A program made the position numbers and the translations under genes. Source: Vanilla planifolia (Eukaryota > Streptophyta > Magnoliopsida > Asparagales > Orchidaceae). Taken from it: a DNA stretch of 64,000 nt. How positions within the stretch are numbered: position 1 is the first letter of the stretch; every line of letters begins with the position of its first letter. The notes beneath the pieces are model-generated. The model saw only the letters and a list, made by a program, of their open reading frames with translations. It was not told the origin of the DNA and did not search any database. Of this stretch, positions 1-12,439 are shown piece after piece. The stretch is taken from positions 146,297-210,296 of the forward strand of contig JAIUJO010000162.1 in NCBI GenBank assembly GCA_023846275.1, given 5' to 3'.

Positions 1-1960
1 TAAGCAAAAATATTTTAAAAGATAAAATATTTATAAATAAAATAAATTAAGGATAATTGGATAATCTTTTCGAGAAAAAAAATTTCTTGAGACATAAATG
101 TCACATGATAGAAGATTTAACATTACATTGTACTATAATCATACAAATGAGAAAATGTTGAAGAAGTGACTTTAATTATTGAGGAAAGATGCATTCCAAT
201 ATGTTTAAGAGATCAACTGCAACATTATTGATCATTAAATTAGGCTCAAAATAAATTATGTCATTAAGCATGTCAAAATCTAAGAAAATGACATATTTAG
301 AAACATCAAAAATATATTAAGTTTGATCAAGCCTATCATCACTTGTCCTACAAAACTTTTTAAGTCCACATTGGAACTAATTTGGAAATATTTTAAATTA
401 TCAATGTAGATAAAAATAGATAATAATAAATTTTTATTTTAATGCTAGTTGATAAGTATTAAAGTTAATTTAAGATAAAATGAAATTGTTATATGAAAAA
501 ATTAAGTGATGTAATGGTTACACGAGAGGAGAAATAGAGCCTCATAGTAATATATCCAAATCAAAGTAAAAGATTTGATGAAGTGAGATGACTTACATAG
601 TAAATTGGCTTTCAAAGATACTAAAAAATTTGAGTATAAAATCTTTTATTTCAAATCATGTATAAATAAAAAAGTCTCATATAATTACCCTAAACTTTAA
701 AAATAACTATTTTAAAAAATAATATTTTACTATTTAATGTCATCAAGATGAATCAAACAGTGATGTTTTATATTGAACATGCATTGTTTTTAATATTTGC
801 AAATTACTAAAGTAAATAATGGTTAATAATAATTATTTATAATTATTATACTTAAATATTTAGAACAAAAGTAAAATAATATCAAATGAAGTAATAAAAT
901 ATAACTAAACATAAATTATGTAGAGGTCACTTATGATAAGAATTAGGGTTAGTTATTAATGTAACCAAATGAAAAAAACTGAAGAAATGGCATATATTAT
1001 ATAAGAAAGTTTCTCTCCATGGTACTAAAGAGATCAAGAACAAAATCCCTATTAACAAAGTCATGTGTGAATCATAATTTTTTGTAAAGTATGCAAATAA
1101 AATAATAAATTAAATATTTAAAAATTATAGAAATATATATTTAATTTGATATAGATTATTGAGATAAGTTTGATAATATTTATTTTGCCTTGGATAAACT
1201 TTTTTGGGTACTATAGAAAATTAGCAAATGAATTATTATTCAAGAAATAACTGGAAAACCTGAAGTAATGTGGCATAACAAAACCAAACCTCTATAATGG
1301 TGACATTAGAGTACACTGAGTTTAACATAGTGAAAGATATTAAGAGAAAGCTTCTAATTGAAAGTTACATTTATAGTTACTAAGAAGATCACGTACAAAA
1401 TCTTTGATTCCCAAATTAAGAATAAAAAATATCACAAACTAACATAAGAGCCAAGAAAATAAAATATTTAAAATAATTAAATTAAATATTTAACATGATA
1501 GAGCTCATTTAGATGAGTTCCAAAGAGAATTGTTTGACCCAATACAAACATAATTTAGATCTATTTTGAATTATTAATTTAAGCAAGCATAAGTAATGAT
1601 AAATTATTTGTTTAATATTAAATAAATATTTAATAAAGTCAAAATAAGATAAATTGAATCAACATAATATAACAAAATAAAAGTCATGTAAAAGTAATTA
1701 GAGATGAGACTAAGAGTTACCAAATAATGTAGCAAAACTAACAAAAAATTTTGAGAAAAAAAGAAATTTGCAAGGGAAAGTTAATTATAAGATGCTAAGG
1801 AGAACAAGTATAATATCCTCCATCATCACATCAACTAGGAATAGAAATGTCATTTAATGTGTACAAAAACTATAGAAAATATTTTATTAAAACAAAATAT
1901 GCAAAAATAAATATTATATTAAAAAAAACTTTGATTAAAAAATTTAAATATTAAAAAATA
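1..1960 (+). repeat. ~410-bp satellite-like tandem repeat, block 1 (forward)
   Basis: Left-most block of the window-wide tandem family, in what I define as forward orientation. The marker block (gagctc-like, then 'agatgagtcc'-like, then 'aatgatgttt'-like) is visible near 736, near 1152 and at 1501, giving spacings of about 416 and 349 bp. Around each marker are the other unit segments: 'agataaattga', 'aaccaaatcaaagt', 'cacgagagga' and 'ccaaaactctagaaaataaaatatttaaa'-like stretches. Units are strongly diverged and carry indels, so this is an old array. The array runs off the left edge and fades out between about 1900 and 1990. No coding content is seen. Confidence 0.85.
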
Positions 1961-2760
1961 TACTAATTTTACATGTATTATGGAATCATCACACAATATG
2001 AGATGTTAGCCACGAGATCAGACAAAGTGTCAAACATAAGTGATCCTATGAAAGCTTGATTAAAAGTGATTTCTACATGTGTAACACCCACACAATATAG
2101 GTGTTGCTCTATTTCTCCAAGGGGGTAAGTGCTGGTATAGAACTATTTTTTTGCATGTAAAATTCGGTATCCATGTTATACTTTTATGGTCGACTCGTTT
2201 GTAGAAATAAGAAAGGTGTTTATACAAGGTGATTATGTATGTGCTATAGTTTGGCTCATCATATGTATACCACATATCATAACAATATGACAATGTTCTT
2301 TGGGACATGATACTATTATGATTCCATTATTGTATAAAAGTGATGCTTTATTTATAGTGAGAGTAGTACATGTTAATGGCTTTGAATCTGTACAACAATT
2401 TTCAAATTATCTTTTTGTTCATATATGTGCGATGTCCTTATTGTATCAATATGATTATTTTTTAGTATCTTTAAAATACTAATCAAAATTAGCTATTAGT
2501 TACATGATCTGCATATGATAGAATCCTACAAGCATATCCTTTGATTAGATAATGACTAGTGATTGATGACTAATTTGACTAGATTTAAAAAAAATGATTA
2601 TTTCCATTTGAAGATTGTTTTGAGCCATGGTGAGTAATATAAGCTAATTTACGTATTTATCATGTGTTACATTAATAATATTTTAATGAGGCTACTACTT
2701 AAATTATATTTTCTCGTAAGACCTTATAATTAACAAATATAATATATTTCTTTATCCAAT
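1960..2760. other. Unassigned intergenic sequence
   Basis: No domain or repeat I recognise. It holds a minus-strand open frame of 82 codons (2060-2308) and a plus-strand frame of 60 codons (2300-2482). Neither resembles a known family to me, and I would not call either a gene. Base composition is less extreme than in the adjacent satellite. Confidence 0.5.
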
Positions 2761-5700
2761 TGTAGGAACTTTGTATTTACCCTTTCCTTCGATCCTCTAG
2801 CTTGTATTTTTTTAGCCTTGTCATTTTTTGGGTCTTTTGCCCTAAGCATTTTTATAGGCTTTTGCTCTGATAATATATATAATACTTTTGACTAGTGCTC
2901 TAGGATTTGAAGTGCTACTTTTTTGGTGTTTTGTCCAGGTGATTATGCAATCTTTTTTGCAAGTGTGTAGCATTGTTTGGGCAACTAGCTTTCATAAAAT
3001 GTATTTTTAATTTCTTAAGGTGTTGAACTGAGTTTGAATTTGAACAATGTGGAAAGCTTTTGTTTATCATATCCAAATGCTCACTCATTAAAATTTTTCA
3101 AAGTTTACAATTATTTTTGAAACAAAACTTTTTTAATGGCTTCAAGAAAGGGAAACATTTTTGTTGCAGTGCATTTGAAACTATTCAATTTTATAATTTT
3201 AATAATTCATGCACAATGGCCTCGACATCATGCTCGTTTATTGGAAAAGTTTTCCTACACAAAGTAGTTCACTAGATATTCATATTAAAATGATATACTT
3301 TATGATTTCATTTCATTGCTATCATATTTAATAATCTTATCTTACTAGAAAAGTTTTTATTGAATCATCACATAAATATGATTAAGTATTAAATATATTT
3401 ACTTTTTATGAAAAGCTTTCATTCTAATAGAAGAAAACATGAAGGTACTATATCTATATTTCGAACGAAACACAATTAGATATTGCCAACAAACAAATTC
3501 ACTGTGGTCAAAAAATGGAAGGAAAATATTCAATATCAGAAAGGAAAGACCACATATTTCACACCCTGAAGGACGTCAAAAAATGGAGGTAGCTTTAAAC
3601 AAACTAAACCCTTCGACACAAATAAACTAGTATTTGGACACTCATAATTGATGAAAACTTTAGCACTCGGTCAAAATGGGAATCAACCTGTTGAAAAATT
3701 CTAACATTAAAATCTAGGTAGAAGATTTGGATTTTTACTTGTGCATTTAAACTATTATTTCCATTTTGAGAAGTTTTAGTAGTCTTGTAAAATTCTCTAA
3801 GTGTTCAAGAAAGATCAAATTTCACAAGCATTGAAAGAGCCCTCACAACTCTAATGAGGGCTCAATGGGCCATGCCATTATATGTTGATTAAAAAACAAG
3901 GCACATTCTATTTTTGCCAATATTCTTCAAACTAAAGAAATAAAAATAACTACAATTATCTAAAAAAATTGCATTAGTTGATGTAATGAAACAAGATATT
4001 GTTGGAGAGAAGGCATTCTAATCTATCTTCTCATTATAAATATTATGAAGATATATCCATTAGGATGTTAATCAACCTAGAAACACCATTATCAATGGTG
4101 TCATATTGAACTGTTAGAACACTATTACCTACATTGCCACCACACAAACATCTTAGGAGAATCATAAAATGGCTCACCCTAGTTTAGTACAATATTCAAT
4201 TATAAGGTACAAAGGCTGTGAAGTTGTGAATTGGTGTTGTACACATAAAGTACGTCAGCTAGATCTTGATGGTTTTGTGAATAATCATGATGAGCAGGAT
4301 TGTTATGTTGGAATTATATGCAATCACAAAATTCAAATAATGGAACCCAATTCTCACATTGTTCTTAGCAAATCATTATTGTAAACTTAAGGATTGTCTA
4401 TGCTCCTTCATAATAACAAGAACATGCATAAGTTAGTCATCAAAATGGGCTATATAATAATCCTTAAAATAGGAAAAGGTCAAATGGACATTATTTGACA
4501 ACTATCAAACATTATTAGAAAAATTAGGAATAAGGTAGGAGCACTAACAATACAGTATAGTTACATTTATGAAGAAGCAAATTGAGTGGCGAATTACCAT
4601 ATATAAATGGTAGTACAACCTAAAAAGTTATACAGTGGGGATGTGCAATACACTTCAAAGATATGCAAAGATATCGTTCAATTAGATAAAGTTAATATCT
4701 GAAACATTAATATGTTGCACTATGTATGACGCATCACCTTATAGGATTAGTTCTAATATGATGATATATTTTCTTTTTTACTTCTCGTGCCATTATCTTG
4801 TATGATATGATATTCATCATAATACTATGCAGATCACATACTAACAAAAATACTAGCATCATAATAGGATCACTTGTCGTATCTTAGTTATCTCTAATTA
4901 GGATTTATAGAAATACCTATGTAAAATCTTATCATCTTACAAGCAGCAAATTCAAATCAAAACCAATGGAAATTTACAACAAGCCGTCATTCACACGATT
5001 CATATTTAATGATCATTAGGCCTTTTGAAAGCTTTTTCATAACCATAAATGTAACAAAAATTCAATATTCACAATATCAAATTTATAGACAATTTATAGT
5101 ATAATGTCTTTAAAAATGCTAGAAGTTAAGATTGAAAAACTTTTGAGCATCCATAAAACAAAAGCATAAATATATCATCCACAAAAAAAAACCATTTCAA
5201 TCTACTCTTTTCCCCATGTATAACTATAAAAGATTGATAAAAAAACATAGCAAGAAACTACCTAGCTTAATATAACAGTCTAATTGCATAGTATGTCTAA
5301 TAAAAGTAATTGATGACCAAAAAATAACAAATTGACCACTACTGATGCTAAAATAATGATGGTGAATTGTCAACTAATGCACTCATTTTGATATTCTCTA
5401 GCTTCTTAACTATTGAACCATTTCCTCCCAAATGAAAAAAAATTGAAAGGGTTAAACTTGGAGCCTTATTAAGGAATTCTTGATCCATAATATTTAACTA
5501 ATGTTTAGTAGCCAAGAAGTTTGTAAAAATTGAGTTAATCTTGTTAAAAAAATGGAATTTATTTTTAACTATCACATGACATCATCATCTGCTTGATAAG
5601 TCAACAGATATATAAATTTCTTATATCGTGGGTTAATACCTCTTGTTTGATCTAACATGCACTTTTATCGATGAGAATTATGATAGGGCTTTGAATCCCT

Positions 5701-6830
5701 CTCACATTGAATGATTTGGCACTTAATAAAGGAATGTTGATTATGCAGGCCAACCCCATATGGTTCAAGAAGTCCTCCAAAACCATATGTTCTCCCCTCT
5801 AAAATACAGGATATCATGCGACACCCTGTGGGGCTAAATGTGTAATAGTTCCCTCCTCAGACAACTTCTATGATCACATTTAGCTAATTCTTTAGTCTTA
5901 TAATGCAATTTAGCACTCACCTCATAGGCTCAACTAACCATATGTAACTACCTCTTTCCAAATGTAATAGAGTAGCTTAACTACAATTGATCCTCACTTG
6001 ATCAAAGAAATGACCTTACGGTCTAGCAAGCTACTAAGTCTATTCCATAACTATCGAGGATTCTCCAAACCTCAACATAATTTAGGTTTTATTCCCTATG
6101 TTGATTTTCATTTATCTAATGTCATTATCAATAAAATCACATAAGGCTTCTTCTAAATGCTAATTTTTCTATTTATAATACAATAACAAATTTTCTTGTA
6201 TTTATTCTTACCCTTGTTTTGCTTAAGACCATTTCTTATATAGGTTAACCTTTGTGTTTACAAAGGTTTTCCATTTTCTCTTAGGTTCCATTTAAAGTTG
6301 ATTATCATTACAGTAATATCAATGCTTAATATTAAAGGGTGGCCTCACAAAACATGGAGTTGAGATTCAACACCAAGGAGCATGGAATTGGATTTGTGAG
6401 TGGGATCTAGTTATCACACTACAACATCAATTCCCACTAGCCAAAACCACAACATTGTATCGTTCAACTTTTACCACTAATAGTCAACCATTACCTAATG
6501 AATCAGCATTCCATGCCATAGAACAAGGTGCCATTGATCATTTCCAAATAAGTGATGGCATAAAACTCAACGATTCATAGCTTTCAAAATAAGTGATAAG
6601 ACACATCACACCATTTTAGGTATTCCCTTAGCTTGCATCCTTAAGCACAACTTGCATTAAAAAATGGATGTCTCATAGGACTATATAATTAACAACATGT
6701 ATCATGTTTCATACACTTCTTTATTAGTACAAGTGCCCATATATCCTTTGTTAAGATTCACTCAATGATTGATTGCTAAACCGACTTAACCAATGACACA
6801 CATTATACTCGTGTCCAACTTAATAGCTTC
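2760..6830. other. Unassigned region, probably decayed transposon sequence
   Basis: About 4 kb with no intact gene. Around 2790-2890, 'gggtcttttgcc' and a following 'cttttgctctgataat' recall the G/T-rich tails that follow plant LINE ORF2, but this is weak. The open frames at 3060-3275, 3439-3630 and 4169-4384 (63-71 codons) match nothing I know. From about 5600 to 6830 the sequence is richer in C and less AT-biased, and might be the non-coding end of an LTR element. I found no terminal repeats or primer site to support that. Confidence 0.4.
3837..3863. repeat. Perfect 9-bp inverted repeat (hairpin)
   Basis: GAGCCCTCA at 3837-3845 and TGAGGGCTC at 3855-3863 are exact reverse complements separated by a 9-nt loop. 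The arms are unusually GC-rich for this window. There is no T-run directly after it and no neighbouring gene, so no terminator or other role is claimed. It could be chance or a remnant of a foldback element. Confidence 0.7.
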
Positions 6831-7600
6831 TCTCCATTAGCACAAGTATATGCCCATAGGATGTTGTTTATTCTCCACAACATGAAGCTCCACATAAAAA
6901 AAAACATACATTATGGGAGAATATGACATCAAATAGTTGTCATACCCCAACAAGATACACAAATTTCTAGAACATTTGTAGCTCTCATCAATTCCTTTGT
7001 ATGTTTACCAATAAAAACCTTCTTGTAACTATTAAATACTCTATATGATAACATTTGATGGACTACTTGTAAAGTCACACATGATAAACCATCTACATTA
7101 TTGTGTTTTCAATAGATGGTCAGACATTCAATCAATAAAAGTGATAGATAGTGTTTACAAAGGATAAGAATGTAGTTGACACAAGTTGATTGCTCATGCT
7201 TACTAGAAATTTGTTAATATAAAATTTTTATAAGATTACCTAGGCCTTTTGGCCAAGGAAATGGAGTCATTGAATGCATCAGTGTTTCACATGTATGGCA
7301 TAGCGCTTCTAAGGGCAACACAAACCTATTATTTCCTTAAACTTTAATGGCCTTCATAGGCATAGTCCCTCTAAGAGGCTTACCACAGAGATTGCATCAT
7401 GTATAGCTCATTAGCATGTTGAGGTCTCATTCATTATAGGAATTAACTAGTCCAATGGCTCTTAGAACTAAGAATGGTCAATCACTACCACCAATAGAAT
7501 AAAGAAAGATCTAATAATCTACAGTCACTACCACTAATACCTAGTGGATGTTGTAAACACTCCCAGTCCAACCATATATGTGGCACCACTTATAGCTAGA
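6830..7600. repeat. Dispersed repeat family R1, copy 1
   Basis: This segment aligns by eye with 12440-13160 in the same orientation. Shared landmarks in order: 'gcccataggatgttgttt' versus 'gcatatagactgttgttt'; 'gacatcaaatagttgtcata' versus 'aacatcaaatagccatcaca'; 'ttacctaggccttttggcca' versus 'ttacctatgccttttgacat'; 'acctattatttccttaaac' versus 'acctattattgccttaaac'; and a 'tagct...gttgaggtct' versus 'tagct...gttgaagtct' block. No protein is recognisable in either copy. It may be a non-coding part of a retrotransposon (LTR or UTR). The ends are not defined by a visible target-site duplication. Confidence 0.6.
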
Positions 7601-7689
7601 AAAATGTGAAAATGCTTCATGAAATGAATGTAACGATGATAATAAATGTAAAATATAATAAAGGGAGGGGCTTCTCTCGAGTTGGTTTT

Positions 7690-8260
7690 AAAATTAAAGA
7701 AACATTAAGGTATTGTGGAGGAAAGTTGGGTTTGGTAAGGACAATGGCCTCTTATTTCCTAAATTATTTTTAGAATTGTAAATGACTATGGTGCTACTAG
7801 ATGTACTAGAAAATTATATGTAGTATCAGTCAAAGCCTTTTTTGGTAAATATAGGGTATTTTTGCTGGGGTGAATAGGGTAAGAGTATGAATCTGCTTCA
7901 CTATAATCATTGTTACATAGCTTTTGATCATATGAAACTCAATTGGCTTAAAAATTGTAGGGTTTTACTTAGCTACATTGGGGTGATCTTGCTAGATTGT
8001 GATCAAGTTTCACTTGAATAAAGAAGACATTTACATTCTTATTCATGCACTCATTATTGCATTGTTGCTATTAGTGTGAAGCTCAATTGGCACCAAAACT
8101 AAATAATTTTAATTACCTACTAGGAGATCTTGTAAGATATGCTTCAAATGTGGATGAAGCATGCATACAATTGTGAAGCAGTGAGGAGATGTTGTTGGAA
8201 TAAAAGATCTGCTACAATAGCAAGTATCAGAAAAAATGTAACTATAGAGGATTTTTATGG
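7690..8260 (+). repeat. LINE-associated leader segment with two short copies of a conserved box
   Basis: Two stretches, about 7919-8010 and 8067-8145, resemble each other: 'atgaaactcaattggct' and 'gtgaagctcaattggca', each followed by a similar 'aaaa(t)t...ggtgatctt'/'ggagatctt' block. Both also resemble the start of the conserved boxes at 11617, 18406 and 18982. Readable frames give 'MKLNWLKN' and 'VKLNWHQN', comparable with 'VMLNWHKN' at the 18.4-kb copy. This lies just upstream of the LINE 3' remnant at 8.3-9.4 kb and in the same orientation, so it is probably LINE-derived. The function is unknown. Confidence 0.45.
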
Positions 8261-8339
8261 GTTTGGAAATTGATGATGCAGTCTTGAGTTATTGAGTTAA
8301 TTTGGAGATTCATTTTTAATTTGCTACATACATGGTCCT

Positions 8340-9430
8340 GGATCTATATATGAGGTATTGAGATAGATGCTTTCTCCATAGGATTGAAACATGGAAGAAG
8401 TTCAAAATTTCATATATGAATTTCATAAAGTGAAGGAACTCTTTGTGAGCAAATTCATAATCATTAATGTCATGGTTGATAAGGAGCACAACAATGTTTT
8501 TAATTATTTATGTAAGCAGCTTAACTAGATGGTGCAAATGTGAAGGTCACAACTAATCACTAGAATTAAATTTGCTGCATCAATCCTATATCACTTATGG
8601 ATCAGTCAAATTTGCAAGCACAAGTGGGTGAGGATCTTAAACTTGCTACAACAAAGAAATATTTAGTTTTCTATTATTACATGTTTTTTTCTCCAATCCC
8701 ATTTAGTGATAGTTCTAGTAGCCTTCAAAGGCAATTGGTAACCTCTAATTCGACTCCTTCTTAACTAGGGAAGGTTATGCTCAATTGCGGTGTAGTTCTA
8801 CAAGATAATTTTAATCTTGGAATTGGTATAGTTATTCAAGATGACTTCAACAAGACTATAATTATTTGTGGCAGAATGTGGATTTCAAGTTGAATTTTCT
8901 CCATGGAAACTATTGCTATTTTTGAAGTTATGGAGCTCTTTAGAATGTTACTCCAAAATGTTCACATAACAGATATCTAGTTAGACTATACCATAGCCAT
9001 TACTAAAGTGAGCCAGTAGCTTGAGTCTATTATGTGTAAGACAAACTACCCAAAGTGCTATCAAGTTTATGTAGGGTACGTAGTCCTTCGAACTATCCGA
9101 CATAATGCATCAAGGTAACTATGTAGTCCAATAGGTTGTGATCACACACTTCTATTTTATTTTGTAAGGGATTGTGGTATGACCCTTCTTGAAGTGTTAC
9201 AACATGTATTTTTTTCTAATTTTATGTATGAACATCTATATGGAGAGTATGTTGTAGGCTTAAACAATTTCTTTATCAAGGAACCCAAAGACTTTGGTGT
9301 CATTGGAGAGTATGGTAGTGTACATTGGTGGAGTATTGATGGTCAGAATATGATGTTCAACCAAGTGGATTGTAGTATTTGCAATGAATGGTTGGTGAAA
9401 ATAGGTGGTGGAATTAAGTCCCATAACTAA
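8340..9430 (+). pseudogene. LINE-0: 3' remnant of ORF2 with RNase H-like domain
   Basis: Decayed C-terminal part of a plant LINE ORF2. 'FAASILYHLWIS' near 8571 matches the helix after the zinc-binding region of plant LINE reverse transcriptases (typically A..YH.W..RN). From about 8774, 'MLNCGVVLQDNF', 'GIGIVIQDDFNK', 'METIAIFEVMELFRMLLQ' and 'TIAITKVSQ' follow the RNase H order: first strand, G.G.V.RD turn, acidic helix, and the strand carrying a catalytic Asp in active members. The first catalytic Asp (usually NCDGA) is lost and the third acidic position sits in a run broken by a stop. There is no upstream RT attached, so the copy is 5'-truncated or interrupted. The open frame at 9179-9430 follows it and is unassigned; it may be 3' UTR. 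In life such a protein would act on the element's own RNA in reverse transcription. This copy is dead. Confidence 0.65.
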
Positions 9431-10190
9431 GAGATAGGGTAGAAACATGACTGAATTTTATTTTTTGTTAAAGTTGTCATTTCACTAGAGGGCATGTGTG
9501 CTGTTCTTCATCCTTCCTTCTATTTCTAGCAAACCCTTTAAAGAATCTAGAAACTTATTCTCTCTAAGCACTATGTGATGACTAGTGATTAATGCTGGGC
9601 ATGAAATCTAGAAAGTGTGAAAAAAAGAAGACAAAGGATAGCTTCATGCGAAAATCCAAAAACCAACAAACAATGAAGATGTGTACAGAAAAACAATTCT
9701 TTAACAATTTAGGGACATGAGATTGTTCATACTATTTGAATTATGGAATATGGCAATGAAGTACAGGAAAGTCGAGGGAACAATGTTTTGAGATAAATGG
9801 AATAATTATTGCAGGATGTGGCATACTATCATGATAACTCAACTGAAGAGAATCATAAGGGATGTGGGTTGCATTGCAATGAAATTGGTCACTATAATAA
9901 GGACATGGTTGGAGGTGAAAGAGCCAAACCTAATAGATGGTGAATTGAAGTTGAATGAGCTTTCAAAAATATGTATTACCTTAAAGCAGATTCTTGCACA
10001 TCCTATTGGTATAAAAGTAGTTGATTTATAGAGGTGCATGCAAAGTATATTTCAAAATGCTAAAAGTGAAGGAAAATTCTCTAATGGAAGTCATCTAGGA
10101 AATATGTCAGCTATGGTGACCATTAGAGACGCTCTTATGACAAGGAGAGTGAATGTTTGCAATAACATTTTCATTGAAAGTCCCTTTTGT
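9430..10190. other. Unassigned spacer between LINE remnants
   Basis: No recognised domain. It contains opposed open frames at 9816-10031 (+, 71 codons) and 9839-10039 (-, 66 codons), which are mutual shadows. The + frame could belong to the N-terminal part of the LINE ORF1 that follows, because orientation and spacing fit. I see no diagnostic motif. Confidence 0.35.
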
Positions 10191-11215
10191 AATTACTCAT
10201 TGAGACCAACAAATTTACATGCGAAGATGTTGGCATTGAGCAATACCTAATTCATAATGAATGATCAAATACTCTTTGAAAACATGTTTGAGATCAATGA
10301 GTTTGCTATCACCACTACAATGGTATTGGTTGAGTGTTTGGTGGTTTTTTGTCCATTCAACAGATTATCAAAGTACTCCAACATAGATAGCATTGTATCG
10401 ATGGGTTCTAGGTTGTAGTCTTTTTGACTAAGTAATTTTTTTCAAACTTTATGTTAGTTATAGATAAATAATCTATCATTGGGAGGAAACTAGTATGTTG
10501 TAAGTCTTACATTAGGATTACATATAGAAACATAGTTTTAAGTCTAGTACTTTAGTAATTGTGTGCCCCCCAATTTGGGTTCATTTTTTTATGCTCCTTC
10601 ATAGTTATTTGGACATGAAGAACGTTTTGTGCATCGCCAAAGCTATGGATGATCCTATTCAGATTCATGGTTAGATAATTAGCATGCAAAGGTCATCCTT
10701 TGATAGTGGATGTGAAATAATAGACATTTCGAAGAAACTTAGTGTAGATAAGTTGCTTAATGGTCCATTTGGTTGGTCATTTAGAGGATTATGTATGATG
10801 AATTACCATTTATCAACTTTAGTAATGGTAATGTGGGATATGCTTATGAGTCATGTATACTTAATAGGTTAGTTCACAAGGCTGGTGCAGTTTAAGGATC
10901 TTATCATTTTGAGGTATGACGTGATCGAGATAAAATTGTATTGGTGATTTCAACATTGGTGTATATAGATGCTAAAGATGAGAAGCAATAAGGTTTAGGA
11001 TCATGGATGGTTGTAAAACCTAGGAAGAGGAGAGACTTTACCATAGCACAATAGAGGAAGACAATAAATGGTAGAGATAGGAGTGGGAAGGAGGGTAGTA
11101 TGCATACAAACTTAAAGATACAACACATGCTATGCATAAAGGTAGATCCTGAATCAAGAGTGATGATGATAGGGGAGGTTCATCTAAGATTGATGGGTAA
11201 CAAATGAGAGAGATT
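10190..11215 (+). pseudogene. LINE-1: ORF1 remnant (DUF4283 / CCHC-type nucleic-acid-binding protein)
   Basis: Plant LINE ORF1 proteins carry a DUF4283 domain, then a CCHC zinc knuckle, then a basic tail starting near 'YGPWM'. All three are readable across frameshifts. Near 10320, 'LVECLVVFCPFNRL' fits the 'lVgrF.g.RP' segment. From about 10580, 'PIWVHFFYAPS' and 'FGHEERFVH' fit the 'WVRL..LPL.Y' segment, followed by 'AKAMDDPIQIHG' and 'IIDISKKLSVDKLL'. Near 10790, 'YDELPFINFSNGNVGYAYES' plus a Cys matches YE.LP..CF.CG..GH....C with most metal ligands replaced. Near 11000, 'GSWMVVKPRKRRDF' matches the post-knuckle signature. The intact protein would bind element RNA. This copy has several stops and lost zinc ligands. 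Confidence 0.72.
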
Positions 11216-11459
11216 AAGAGTAACATGAAATTATTACATATAAAAAGTATTATTCTTTAAGTAGCAAGGAAGTTTTTGATTGTTCTGATTATTCTTCATG
11301 GATTGTGTTTTAGATTTTGAAAATCATGTAGAAGACATATGCAATCTTTATCCACGCACAATAATGTTAGGGCATGGAGCCTGAGAATGTGCCAAAGGCA
11401 CAATGGTATGAATTTGGAGGTGATCATGAAAATGAAAATGAATAGAGGGACATGGATCA

Positions 11460-11950
11460 TCTAAGAAATTTTTAAAATTAAAACACATATAATGGTGGTA
11501 TTGTAGAGTAATGTTTGAAATAGTAGAGGTTGGAGTAGTGACCTCCTCAATCTTGCAACTTCTAAGGATCTATAGATGATTTTATGTTACTAGGTTCACT
11601 TAAAAATTTTATTTGGTGCTGATCACATGAATTTCACTTGGCATGGAATATGGTGGTATTTTATTACTTGCATGGCATTAACGTCAATGTATGAGGTTCA
11701 TACTTAACTCGAGCTTACTAACATCTATTCAATGACGGCAGATAATGTTACTTTTGTCCTTGATATGGTGATTAATAGGTTTGAACACCTTTTTGTTGTT
11801 TATAGTTTAGGAATGATTCAAAATGGCAATAGAGAAGATGTGTAATTCTTAAAGATATATTCTATACAAGGGAATGCTTTTCAATAAATAAAATTTTGTT
11901 ACATTAGTAATGTAGAATATTTAGTAGATTAGAGCTAAGAAATTTTACAA
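11460..11950 (+). mobile_element. LINE-1: segment between ORF1 and endonuclease, with conserved box (copy A)
   Basis: It lies between the ORF1 remnant and the endonuclease remnant of the same LINE. From 11617 to about 11845 it aligns with 18406-18640 (copy B) and 18982-19230 (copy C). Copies A and B share an exact 18-nt run, 'gatatggtgattaatagg', at 11762-11779 and 18553-18570. In translation the three read 'MVINRFEHL', 'MVINRITNF' and 'IVFNRITYF' at the same place. I do not recognise the family. Possibilities are an ORF1 C-terminal extension or the start of ORF2. Confidence 0.5.
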
Positions 11951-12250
11951 CTACTTATTGTTCTTGGTAAGGGAAAATAAAGTTTTCATAGTTGCATTGT
12001 TGGAAACTTGGGAGAAGGATTTTCATAGGCATGAGGTGGATTGGCTTTTGGGCAAGAATTATAACTACTTTGTTCAATATTCAACAAGGTTGTCAAGGGG
12101 TACTATGATTTAATGGAGATGTTCAGTGGAGCTTTAGATTGTGAATTCGTCCTCACCAGTGACTGCTATCTATGTGAGATGTGGCTGCAATATTACATAG
12201 TGGTAGTATGCATTGTATGTATCAAAAGATTATACTAAATAAATTGTTTC
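11950..12250 (+). pseudogene. LINE-1: N-terminal half of ORF2 endonuclease, truncated
   Basis: Frame starting near 11970 reads 'ENKVFIVALLETWEKDFH' then 'WLLGKNYNYF' and, after further residues, 'MI*WR'. This matches the apurinic/apyrimidinic-type endonuclease of plant LINEs, where a '(L/Q)ET' catalytic Glu is followed by a variable stretch and then a 'GGi.vlW' strand. The Glu of the ET motif is kept, and the GG pair before the W is eroded. It aligns with the equivalent parts of LINE-2 (15.83 kb) and LINE-3 (19.74 kb). Similarity to LINE-3 stops soon after the 'catcaaaagatta' match (near 12220-12230, versus 20007-20019). The GDFN and SDH motifs and the whole RT are therefore absent. R1 sequence begins shortly after, so a later insertion or deletion cut it. 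Confidence 0.68.
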
Positions 12251-12439
12251 AAAAGGTAAATTGTTCATGACATTCTACAATTCACAACATGCATGACATT
12301 TCATTTTTTTCTTCATCAATATGAGAGCAAAGATATCTGTTGTTGAGCAGCATTCAATGTTCGATTAGCAAGCTCTAATGGACTTGTATATGCACAAGAA
12401 ACTCATTTCTAGCTTAACATTTGCTTTCACTTAGTGCAT

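Noticed and set aside
2790..2890. LINE 3' tail-like G/T-rich stretch
   Set aside because: The likeness is only in composition and a few words. No upstream ORF2 is recognisable, so it is not annotated separately.
7919..8145. 'caattggcaccaaaa' considered as an LTR primer binding site
   Set aside because: It does not match the initiator tRNA-Met complement as the copia site does, and the wider segment aligns with LINE-associated boxes elsewhere.
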